Shown here piece after piece: positions 1 to 12,600 of a DNA stretch of 64,000 nucleotides. Every line of letters begins with the position of its first letter. Positions within the stretch are counted from its first letter, which is position 1. The DNA is from Arctopsyche grandis (lineage: Eukaryota > Arthropoda > Insecta > Trichoptera > Hydropsychidae). The notes beneath the pieces are model-generated. The model had not been told where the DNA came from and made no database searches. It worked only from the letters and a program-made list of their open reading frames with translations. The stretch is taken from contig NC_135361.1 in NCBI RefSeq assembly GCF_051622035.1, positions 31,239,205-31,303,204 of the forward strand, written 5' to 3'. The position numbers and the translations under genes are program-made.

Positions 1-110
1 TCAACATTTTTTATTACCAGATTCGTGTTCACTGGGCATAATTCTATAAGAAAAGTCATATCTCGTCTCTGAACCCAAAAAAAATCGTCATTTGTCGAAC
101 AGTATAATTA
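1..110. repeat. dispersed repeat, family R1 (partial copy)
   Basis: This stretch closely matches 11938-12040 and 50680-50770, sharing the words attaccagattcgt and cactgggcat and a tail with cgaacagt. It is the end of a longer unclassified repeat whose fuller copies lie at 11412-12050 and 50146-50780. No coding capacity is visible. Confidence 0.7.
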
Positions 111-692
111 TAGTGGTTTTTAAGTAATAAAAAAAATTTCGAACCAAATCCGACAGCCGGAAGTAGAACTTTTGTCCTGTGTAAGTTTACCTACATTTTC
201 GCTCAATTTGTATTGAAAATGCTCACATAACCGATATGTGTGAATTTTTTATATACATATATATGTCGCATTATCCAACAATAAGACAAAATATCTTACT
301 TCTAATAAGATATTTTGTCTGAAAGGTCGTGTGTTATAATATTATATATTTATTATAATTCGAGGGATCGTGTTTCGAGCAATATGACGTTTGAGCAATT
401 GATTTCGAGCAATTCACCGGTAACCATCGCATCCATTTTCAGTGGGCAAGTATTTATTAGAAAAGTTTCGTTTCATTTGCCCCATAAAACTTGAAAAACA
501 CGCTACGTCTGCGTATAAACGTCCCGTTCAACTGTTTGTGTGTCTCGACGGTATCGCGTGAGACCTTTTGGAACTGAGACACGTAAAAAAAATCAGTCTT
601 TCGTCTATCTCGTCGAAGTTGTGTCTCGGCGGGTTGCCTCGAGCCACACGACTCTTCCATTTCGATCTAATGCGAATATTATGTTGTTGCAG

Positions 693-3600
693 ATCCGGAC
701 TGGGATGGTGAGAGTCAGCGATGGGAAAACTCGTCCAGAACCGGCAAGATTACGACTATCCATGGAGACTCTCGCCGTGCAAAAAGAAGCCCCACCCAGA
801 GAGACGAGACCAGCTATGCACGCCAGGGTAAGCAGACAGACATGCCTCATAAAATCCTTTTATGACATGTAAAAAATTCAAAAAAGGTGTATTTGTAAAG
901 GAAAATAAACATCGCCGGCACTGGTATGTGCGTTTATAAATAGACCTTCAAAATTGTATTGATTGTCAAAGCCAAAGTCGCTTCACAGCATGTATTGGAT
1001 GATTAAGGTGATCCACGCACTGCCAGTGCTCCATCCAGAATGCCTTCATACGGCCTAAGTACCTGCTTATAAAACGCAGATCGCTCACTGCATCTTCCTC
1101 GACGCGTTTGTTTACCTATTGTTATAGTCACGTGTACCAGATATGCAGTCCCACGGTCTCGCGCTGTCAGTTCTGAGAACTCTAGTGGGAAGCGACCGAA
1201 TGCCGTTACCGACCACTAAGTCCATTTGGGGGTCTCCATTGTTAGCCGACAGCACTTAATCCTGTAGATAATCCTCGAAAACCATTTATAACGGCGGCTC
1301 CTTTTAGCATATGCTACAATAACTAAGCACCGAGAGGTCGCCGTGTGAGCTGACCTCGACTTAACCCTTTGAATGCTGACCAACGCCGATCGGCGTTTTG
1401 CTGACAAGTCTATGGGCCTGCAATACGCCGATAGACTTTGAAAATTTTACATGTACGTTGAGAATATAAGTTTTTATGCAAGTTTACCGTTTTGAATGAC
1501 GTCATATCAGTGGTGGGGGAGGCCGACTTTTAACCCTTTGAATGCTGACCAACGCCGATTGGCGTTTTGCCAATAATTTCATGAGCTTGAAATACGCCGA
1601 TAGGCGTTGTATTTTGAGTATGTTAAAAATAAACAAGAATACTACCCGCTAAGCCTTTCCAGGTAGCATTGAAAAAAAAATGCATTGAACATGGGTCGTG
1701 TAATCCGTGTCAATGTTTATAAAGACTGGTTTACACCGGAATTTCTGAATTTATAACCATAGCAGAATTACCCGATAAAAATCCCTAACTGCTGAGTATT
1801 TTAGATTGTGGCTTGGAATTTAGATTATGAGTTCTTCTTCATTTTAAAAACAATGAAGAAGATTTGGACAAATACATTCATTAAAAGACTCCTTTTGTTA
1901 ATTTTATATTGTTGCAAGATATATTAGAGAGTCTACATATTAGAGAGACACACCTTTACAAAACTCGAAATCCTCGACGGTAGTTATCTAGGGTTTGCTT
2001 GGATTAGCTACAATTTTTACTTACCTCCTTTACGTTTCACATGGCTTTCGGTCATTTTTTATATCTCTTATTATACCTGATTTCTTCTGGATTTCTAAAT
2101 AATTCTAGTTGGAAATATTGGCGAAATTTTCAGCGTGGCTGGCTTTCAACAGAAAAGACGTCAGCGCACTAAGGGTAATAGGAGTAGAGTTCGTTCAGTG
2201 AGTGGAGTGGATTTTATATTCCGCAAGAAGGATATAATGGAATTCTAGTGGAAGTTGCACACAAAGGTCTAAATATTTTTTGCAAAAAAGAATCGATCCT
2301 GCCAGGATTCGAACCTGGAATCTTCTGATCCGTAGTCAGACGCGTTATCCGTTGCGCCACAGGACCTATTGATCACTCCGATTCGATAGTAAAATAAAAA
2401 TCATTTTATCAGCGAAAAATTGATAAGATAGGGCCTGTCGTTATCAGAATTGATAAGATAATATACAATTTATATTTATGAATCAAAAAGGTAGATTTTA
2501 AGGTCCTGTGGCGCAACGGATAACGCGTCTGACTACGGATCAGAAGATTCCAGGTTCGAATCCTGGCAGGATCGATGCTTTTTTACATCTCGAATTTGTT
2601 GAATCGTATAAAAAATATGCTACCTACATATTGTATTTCTCGTAAATTTGCTGTTTAAAAAAAAATTTGTTGATTGTCCATAGATGTCTAAAATGTTAGT
2701 ACTTATGTACAAAATACAAAATATGTATTACTAGTTGTTTTCCCAGCTTCGCTCAGTATTTGTAATATAAACAGCTTAAACATGGCGAATTTAATTGTAA
2801 ATATTCATTTGTTTTTTTATTAATTTTATTTGAATCGAAAAAAAATATCGAATCGTCAATGTTACATACAAAGTCTCTTTCGAAATTATATGTATATTAG
2901 ATACATGGATGTTTAAAAATGTTAGTAGTTACATATATACAAAAAAAATCTTAGTATGTGTCGCCTTCGGGTAATTCCTGTAATGGCACATATTTTATTT
3001 TTCTACATGTATATACCATGAAGGCCTAACAGTTAAACCTCAATGCTTCCTAGTTAATTACAAACGTCGATATACAATTTTTAGAATAATTTTAAAAAGC
3101 ATCATAGACGACACATAGATATGTATATGGATAAATTTTTTGATAAACTTACATTTTCTGCTCGAAAGCATAATACGCTTACCACTAGTCCACGCTGCCG
3201 ATTAATTTTCACACATTTCAATGTTTGAAATGTTAAAAATCTTATAAAAAATATGCTACCTACATATTGTATTTCTCGCAAATTTTCTATTTAAAAAAAA
3301 ATTTGTTGATTGTCCATAGACGTTTAAAACGTCAGTACTTATGTACAAAATACAAAATATATTACTAGTTGTTTTACCCGGCTTCGCTCAGTATTTGTAA
3401 TATAAACAGCTTAAACATGGCGAATCTAATAGTAAATATTCATCGAATCGCCATAGAAACTGATTTGTTTTCGATTTCCAACCAACTATAGTACAAACAT
3501 ACAAAGTCTCTTTCGAAATTATATATTATACCAGAATCTGGCGCCCCCCCCCCAGCGCCTCCCGTCCCCCGTCCCCATGTCGTCATGGAAATTTTGACTT

Positions 3601-6600
3601 GTTTTCGAAGTTCCCAACCAATTTCCAACCAAAAATATTTACATACATACAAAGTCTCTTTCGAAATTATATATTAGATTTGTATTATGCTTATATGTCT
3701 GGTCTAAATATATGTATAAATAAATAAATGTACATATACTTTAATAAGTGTGATAGTGACGCACGCACTTTTCGTTACCACTTCCGTTCCAATCCCCAAG
3801 AAGTTTACCCTTAATATGTTTGGTAGTGTGAATGGATTTGATTGGTTTGCTTTGCAAATTCTCACTGAAATGAGCTTCCGTTGACGATGCAATCGTCATT
3901 ATCTTCGTCTTAGATTCACAGTTGGCCAACCTGGCGTACCCTTCTCCGCTTTCGTTGAAAGGGTGGAATTGCGCGCGTCAACCCTTTCGCTCTGTTGGAA
4001 TGATTAATGGACACGAGGACGGCTAATTGTGATGTCTGCGACGGGTCGGAAGGATTGCAATCCTTGTGGTCCTTTTTTATATGCCGAAAGCCCCCAAAAG
4101 AGCGGCAAAAATACAATTTTATTCTACATACATACGTATTTCACCTGTCACGGTGGTTAGTTTCAAAATAGGTGTATTGTTACAGCTTTTTCGTCCAACT
4201 AAACCAAACAAGTACCAAATATTTAAAAATTTTATTCTGTATTCCAAATATTGAAATTTTTAAGAATTCGGTCGTTAAGGTCTGACCGCACTATGCGTCA
4301 AACGAACGATCCGACACTTCACAACAGTGTGCGACAGTATTAGGTAAACCGCACTTGAACGACAGCGATGCTACACTACGCAGTAAATTATGTCAATCAT
4401 TCGTTCGGTACCTCGGAGCAAGATGGACGAAACGGACGCTATTATAGTATACCTTTGATATGCGAGGATGAAGAACAATCGAGGAAAACCAAACGATTAT
4501 TTTTGCACATGCTATTTCAAAGTCACGATATGAAGAAGGAGAATAATTGTCGCAAGGCAACTCCCACTCAATGACACTTCTCTGTCGTTCTACGCCATGC
4601 GACTGTCGCGCAATGCGTTATGTCTCATACAATTTCATACAAACAATATTTGGTCGCGTACTGTTGTGAAGTGTCGGATCGTTCGGTTGTCGCATAGTGC
4701 GGTCAGACCTTTAAGCTTCTGCCTAACACCGAGAGGTGCCGGGTTCGATCCCATGAGCCGACCTCAATTGAAAAGAGTATATCTGTAGTGCTGCTGGTCA
4801 GACCTAGATATCTGTGACTACCAGGTCGATCGTTTTCTATCAGAGTTTGCCAATTTTCTCTGATTTCATTGTTGAAACGGTTCCCGATTAAAATTTGGCT
4901 AAAATCCTTCCTACCTACTATGTCACCACTATTTCAGTATGATTAATGTACAATAAAATTTATGTACAATTCATAGATGTCTCGTTAATTCTTTTCAATC
5001 GAGGTCAGCTCATGGAATCAAACCCGGCGCCTCTCGGTGTTAGGCAGAAGCTTAACGACCCTTAACGGCACATCCCTGGGAGCCCTTACATGTGTTGTTT
5101 TATGTACCTATTTACATACGTATGTAAAAATGCACCAGGCGTCTCCCAAGCCGAAATTAATTCAAAATGTGCAATCTCCACATCTTGGACCTCGTCGATA
5201 TTGTATGTACTATCAGTTAATATTGTAATATGTACTTTTATATAGCGTGGACGTGTAGAGGGGTTTTCTAGATTGGAGTGAAAAACGTAGCGAGTACTTT
5301 TAGGCACAAATCGCACAAAGAAGAACGGCACGTCGTGTGCTTGGCTCCCTGTTGTGGGGGGGGTCTTCTAAATTTCTTCAAATACCTACCTTTTTTTACG
5401 AGATTCATTTTGCTTTCTTGCTTTCAGCTGTGTTGGAACGTGTACTGTTATTTACCATTGCCCTAATCATTCTCCATTATCTAGTCATGACGTGATCTCC
5501 TGCATTCTTATATATACATATATACGTAACTCACCCGTACTTCTATGTATGTACAAATAAGTACATGTGTGTTCATGGCATATAATTTCCTGCATTATTA
5601 TGAACTTCTGATGTTGTAATATTTATTTTTTGAAATCTCTATAGTTTTCCATGCAAAAAACAAACATACACGCATCCTTGGGAGCTGTTCGATCCAGGAC
5701 TCCAATCCTAGATCAAACGTGCTATTTATATTAATATCAATTGTTATTTTTATACTCGATTGTTCATTTGTTTTCATTTATCAGCAGCGTGGACTAGTGG
5801 TTAGCTTATTATGTTTTCAAGCAGAGTAGTCGCGGTTCAATTCCCACTAGTAGCTGTTGGTTTTTGATTTCAGATCGATCGATTCCTATCAGAGTTTGTC
5901 AATTTTTGTAATTTTCATTGAAACGGATCCTGTAAATTGGCATCTCCTTTCCAATCTCTTCATGTACCTTATTGGCTGTTGTATACAGCTCGTTCATTCG
6001 TCGAGGCCTTTTTGGCGCGAACGCAAGTGATCAGCGATAGTAAACCAGTGTTAGACGGATCCACCAATCACCTAATCTCTACGTTACAATATTTAAACAC
6101 TATTTAAATGTTTGTCTCATAGGAAAGAATGGTTCAAATAACTAGACAAAAAGTTGGCGGTCTAGGATTGAGCATCAAGGGTGGGGCCGAGCACAAACTT
6201 CCAATCCTGATCTCCAGGATATACAAGGACCAAGCTGCCGATCAGACGGGACAACTATTCGTCGGTGATGCCGTAATAAAAGGTATGCATTTATCACTAC
6301 TTGGTAAAGTGAAATTTATGTGACGTGTCCAATCTGAAATGACGTCAAACTATGTCGAGATGTGGACGAGTTGACTTTTAACCTAATCATCACTCGTTGT
6401 TTTTTGTTACAGTTAATGGAGAGTACATTACGGCCTGTCCACATGATGATGCTGTGAACATTCTCAGAAATGCTGGTGATCTTGTTGTTCTTACTGTGAA
6501 ACATTACAGAGCTGCAACACCATTTTTACAAAAGCAGGGTTAGTTTTTTTTTTTTCGTGAATGTATAATAGTATGAAAAGTTGAGGTGGGTTTAAAAACA

Positions 6601-9600
6601 TTGTTCGCAAAAATTTATTGCTCCAAAGCTCCCTTTTTTGAGCCTGAATTTTTAATCAAAGGATTTAAAAGTGTTAATATTTTATTTGGTTTAACGTCGT
6701 TCAATGTAAAAGTGGATTAATACTATTATATTAATTTAATAATATTTTTTGAACTTGAAAGTAATGTTACGAGCAAAAAATAGTTCGATAAGTTGCACGA
6801 CTAATTATGAAAACAACTTGCTCAACTGTAGGTATTATTAACTATCACTTATAATTTAATAGGTCAAAGTGTTTCGGTTCCAATTACTTGGAATCTAGTA
6901 TTCTAGATAAGTAAATTATACATATATTAAGTATATTGAACTAACGCATATATTTTAAGAGCTATAAATCAAACCTACATATCAGTCTTCCGAACAAGCT
7001 ACCTACTGATTTGTCATTTCAAGTCTACGGCCGATAAACGATAAATAAATGGTTTCATTTGTGAACCTCTTTAGACTAAAACAAAGACAAAAAAATACTT
7101 AAAACCGAAAATCCGTGTAAATTCATACGATAAAAGTAATTTTTACTATCAAATGTCCATTTTTATTTGTTTTTTACAGTCATTAATCCAAATCCACACA
7201 CTTTTCTAACTCAATTAGCCCACAGTACTACTACCTTTCTTTTTTCGTGGTACCTAGTACCTACTAATTTGTAGCTCGTATGTGGACAAATCCTACCAGC
7301 GATAAATCTTCTCAATAAGTTGTACGACTAGTTGGACTACAAACGCTTTCATTAGGTTTCTCACTCATATGGTTCACTTTCTATTTATTTGTTATACCAA
7401 ATATACACTTCTCAAAGTGTATTCAATCTGATTCAATAATCCAGCATTCAAACCCTATGTAACTATTATTATTTTTTTTTTATATATATATATACCAGGA
7501 AGGCCTAACAGGTAACCCCAATGTGCCTCCCTGGCCAGAAACAATGTACATTTGATCCAAATATTATACAAAGTAAATACATATCTATTACATTCATATA
7601 GACATACATATGTATGTTATATGAATGTAATAGCAGTATTTTATACAATTTAGCTAAATCAGAGATTGCTGAAAACTCAAAATTTGCTAGAAAATGGGTA
7701 AGTTTGCCAATTTTTTGGAACCATTTCAATGAAAATTAGAAAAATTGGCAAACTCTGATAGGAAACGATCGACCTGGAGTCACAAATCCAAGGTCTGACC
7801 AGCAGAAACCAGTGAGATATGAACCCGTGACCACTTTGTTCAAAGTATTATATGCTAACCACTAGTCTATAATGCTGGTTATTTCTAGCTCAATCAGCCT
7901 AAAGTAATATTACCTTTCTTATCTCTACATTCTGTATAGATATATGCCGTCGATTCGTGGTACCTAGTACCTACTAATTTGTCACTTGATTATGGACAAA
8001 GTCTACCAGCGATAAATCGTCTCAATAAGTTGTACGACTAGTTGGACTACAAATGCTTTCATTAGTTTTCTCACCCATTTGATGTACTTTATATTTTTTT
8101 GGTAAATCAAATATACACTTCTCAAAGTGTATTCAATCTGATTCAATAATCCAGCATTCAAAACCTAATTAGCAGTATTATATACAATTCAGCGAAATCT
8201 GAGATTGCTGGAAACTCGAGATTTCCGAGAAAATGGGTAAGGTTGCCAATTTATTGGACCCGTTTCAATGACCACTTTGTTCAATGCATTATATGCTAAC
8301 CACTAGTCTATTCTGCTGTTTTTTTCTAGCTCAATCAGCCTAAAAGTACTGTTACCTTTCTTCTTTCTACATTCTCTACAGATATATGCCGTCGATTCAT
8401 GCTACCTAGTACCTACTAATTTGTCGCTCGTATGAATGTGGACATAGTCTACCAGCGATAAATCGTCTCAATAAGTTGTACGACTAGTTGGACTACAAAT
8501 GCTTAGTTTTCTCACCCATTTGATTTACTTTATATTTTTTGTGGTCTACCAAATATACACTTCTCAAAGTGTATTCAATCTGATTAAATAATCCAGCATT
8601 CAAAGCCTATGTAAGTATTATAAAACAACCGATTCGTTGTTATTACCTTGAAAGAGGATTAGACATTGAATTAATGTGAAACGTAAAGGAGGTTTGTAAA
8701 AATATAAATCGAGAAACATTTTCAATTATATACAAGAACTGGTCCCGTATTTCTTTCAGTCTGATTTCACACAAACGACCCTCGTATACATTCGTAATAA
8801 GTATGATAAAATATGCACCAAAAGCTCCGTTTCATAGGACAAAAGTTTAATAAGTAATATTGAAGAGCTCGAATGCGAAAGCTCGGAACTTTCCATTGCA
8901 AACACCCTTCCCTTATTCAAAGTCGCAAATATTTTGCAAACTTTGCCCAAATTTACAAATCAAGGGCGAACATTGTCTCAGGACGAATACGCTTCGTGTT
9001 AATCACGTCGAGTGCTAGTCGAGAGTTTACTCTCTTTCCAGTTGATATCGAGAAGTTTCATGTCTAATCTTCAATCTTTAAGCAAAATGGGTCAACTCAG
9101 AAGAGGTTCTAAAGAGCGGACTTGCAAACAGCCCGTTTAAACTCAAAGACTTCACCTGGTCCTTAGTGTGGTGTTTACTAGAGACCAGGTGAATGCATAT
9201 ATGTACATATCTCATAGTATATAGAAACTGTTAACCGGTAGTTGAATATCCTTCTTAAGTAAGGTCGAACCAGCAGCGTGGACTAGTGGTCATAGCATAC
9301 TATGCTTTCGAGTCACGGGGAGTCCCACTAAAAAATTGAAGCTTCGATATACGATTTTAAACGCTCTTGGCCATTTATTACTTATATTAATAAAAAATTA
9401 GGAAAAAGTGTATTTTATATTTATTTTTTATTTTTACAAATCAATATGCACTCGCCATTACAGATTTGCTCCAATGCGACGGGTGTACGTTAACGAAATA
9501 CAGAATACATAAACAATCAGAAATCAGAAATACAGCAATACATACATATACCATCAGAATATATAGCATATAACAATTAATCAGAAATAATAATCATAGA

Positions 9601-12600
9601 GAAATCTATGGATTATTTTTAGATTTTTTTTGTATACAATTTTTATACATATAATAAATACGAAATTATAGAGATATCTATAGATTTCAGATTACTGTGT
9701 ATAATTATTACAAATTATACACAGGCAGATTTTGTGACAACAGGATTAGATCTAATACCAATTTTCAGGAACCGTTTCAGCAATGATCAGATAAAATTGG
9801 CAAACTCTGATAGAGAAACGATCGATTTGGAGTCACAAAACCACCAAATCTAACCAGCAGTGGCGAGGACTCGAACCTTTGACCTCAGTGGTGCTAAATA
9901 CATATATACACTACCACTAAGCCAAACTGCTGGCTATATATGAAGTCAGTACTTTAATTAAATGGTCAGTAAATAAAATAACATACATTTGAACCAGTAG
10001 ACAAAGACAGTATTTTATATATAATTTTACGGTCAGCATATATGTATATATTAAATCATCGGTTGTTTTAGTAAAACGGTTATCTGTTTAAAAAAATTAT
10101 CTGTTATTATAATAAATGGTAAGTAAATAAAATAGCATAGGGCTCAGTAGACAAACGGATGGTGTATTTATCGTTTGATCAGTATTTTAAATTAAACGGT
10201 CAGTTTATTTCGACAATTGGTACGTAATTTGATAAATAAATGAGGTTATGTTGTACTCATTGAATCAATGGCTGTACTATTAAGCATAATGGAATGATTT
10301 TTTGATACCAAAAACATTTAAGTGATTTTTTTTATACATATGTACTTGTCGTATGTCGAAATCATATATTATATACATATATATGATTTCTATATTTAAC
10401 TATATAATACTAATTGTTTTACCCGGCTTCGCTCAGTATTTGTAATATAAACAGCTTAAACATGGCGAATCTAATAGTAAATATTCATTTTTTTTTTATC
10501 GTCGTCATATAAACTCATAGATTTGTTTTCGATGTTACCAACCAACATTACATACATACATATGTACATACAAAGTCTCTTTCGAAATTATATATTAGAT
10601 TATTACAATATAATTCAATGCAAGGTCTTAAATAATATTACCGTAAGTTTTGCTGTCCATAACATAACGTTGACAATTATTTGTATCGTCTAAAATAATT
10701 TTCCATTAATATAAAATATATACGTATTTCATAAATAAATTAATAATATCAAAGCCCGCTTAATGGGTGAAATAATTCGACCCTTAAGCCCTCAATACAG
10801 TCCGAGAGACCCTTTCGTCGGAGAACGAGACTGTTTCTAGTTTTCAGGGTTTTAAAGTAAAATATTCCATAAAAAGTCAATCCACCCTATTTTCAGTACC
10901 ATGCAGTATTTGTCTCACAAAAATGTGTCCCTTTTCATCACATCCTACTACTTACTCTATATTTTTTTTTGCTTTCGTGCTGCGGCGTTAATGAAAGAGC
11001 CAGTCCTGTGCAAGTGTCCCGGGTTGTGTATGTGTACATACATATATGTATGTATGTTGAGAATGTTGGTTGAGCTTTAGAATAGAGATCAAAAAGCTGA
11101 ACCCTTAATGACTGCAAATGTGAAAGATGTGTATGCTTGCACTTAACTAAAAATACTTCATTTGAAAAAAAATCTCTAGAACTACTGGATATGACTATGT
11201 ATCATCTTAATTGCTTAAAAATCGATTACATGCAGACAGAATATGTATATCTAATAATAAACTAATTACAAGGGCTATGGAGTTGGAGTCGTAAAAAATC
11301 AACCGACTCCGACTACTTTTTACAAGGTTTGAATTATTTTTTTTCTTCTCAACTAAAGTCACCAATAAAAATTATATTGATAACTGGCTTACCTCGATAA
11401 AATAAACGAATTTTTGTTATTAATCCACAAGAATAGTCGACATATGATTTTTCTAAGTAGAATTTTATTTTATTCTCATACAAAGACAATTTAATATATT
11501 ATCCCTATTAATTCAATTCAGATTCGTGTAAATACGAGTAAATACTAGTACGTGCTTTTAGCTCGCAATTTTACCGATTTAAAATTCAGCACACTTCCAA
11601 TTAACCCTTTTAAACGAAAACAAAAAATAGTGTGGCCAGAACACTATCCCAATAAACATGTGTCAATAGAAAATACTCAATATAAAATAGTATTAACAGT
11701 GGGAAAAAAATCCCAAGTGAAAATACGTACTTTTGACTTTTCATTTGAACTGGACGACTACTTATGTACAGAGATTTGAAAGCTGAAAAGTACTAAAAAT
11801 GAAAGATAAAATACCCGACTATAGATTCCAGTATTAATTTTGAACAGGAAATTGACAGATTTTGAGACATCGACCAAACAACACCAAGAATAGAAAAATC
11901 ACGCGATTTAAAAAACACATATCTCCGAATCTCGAGCCAATCAACATTTTTTTAATACCAGATTCGTGTTCACTGGGCATAGATCTATGTATAAGAAAAG
12001 TCATATCTCGTCTCTGAACCATTTTTCATGTTGAACAGTGTAATTTCTCTATACGAATCATGAATTTAAATTACATCTATATATATAAAATTGAATGTTT
12101 GTCTGTTCGATTACATGGAACTTTCAGGATTTGTTGTATGCATGTCCGGGAAGATTACTGTGAAAATAAACGGGAAAAAACCTCTTAATAATAATATTTG
12201 TAATTACGATTTTATCGACGCGAAAGTATGAAGCGCCAGTGTGTAGTTAAGGAAATGTGTACGTTGGTAACCAACTTGCGCGCACGCATGCCAACCCTTA
12301 CATTACGTACCACTCATACCAACCTTACATTGCGTACCACTCATAACAATCCTACATACATATATGTATATAAAAATCAATGTGTGTCTGTCTGTCACGT
12401 ATGCGTTCCTATACTTTACTATAATTTAATTTGATTATTAAGTATTAATTAGAAACTGAAACATTCACTTATCGAAACGCATCGAGAAACGGGAACGGGA
12501 ATTGCATGCATTACTATACGATGGAACTTTCTGGATTTATTGTATGCATGTCCGGGAAGCTTACTGTGAAAAAAAATCGGCCAAAAACGGGAACGGAAAC

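Larger units (their letters stand above)
828..6122 (+). other. syntrophin intron 1 (visible numbering)
   Basis: This 5.3 kb intron has donor ag|gtaagc and acceptor catag. It contains piggyBac-like ends, two tRNA-Arg genes, duplicated R2 repeats, a Harbinger-like MITE, SINEs and an LTR remnant that ends 34 bp before the acceptor. No further coding exon was recognised. Confidence 0.7.

Noticed and set aside
4735-4780. tRNA-like A and B boxes in SINE heads as possible tRNA genes
   Set aside because: No acceptor stem or complete cloverleaf can be formed, and each is fused to the SINE tail.
4597-4788. Short frames in H1 MITEs at 4278, 15862, 20771 and 57620
   Set aside because: They lie within non-coding TIR elements, change between copies and have no domain resemblance.
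11552-11779. 75-codon frame in repeat R1
   Set aside because: The other long copy (50146-50780) breaks the frame and there is no recognisable domain.
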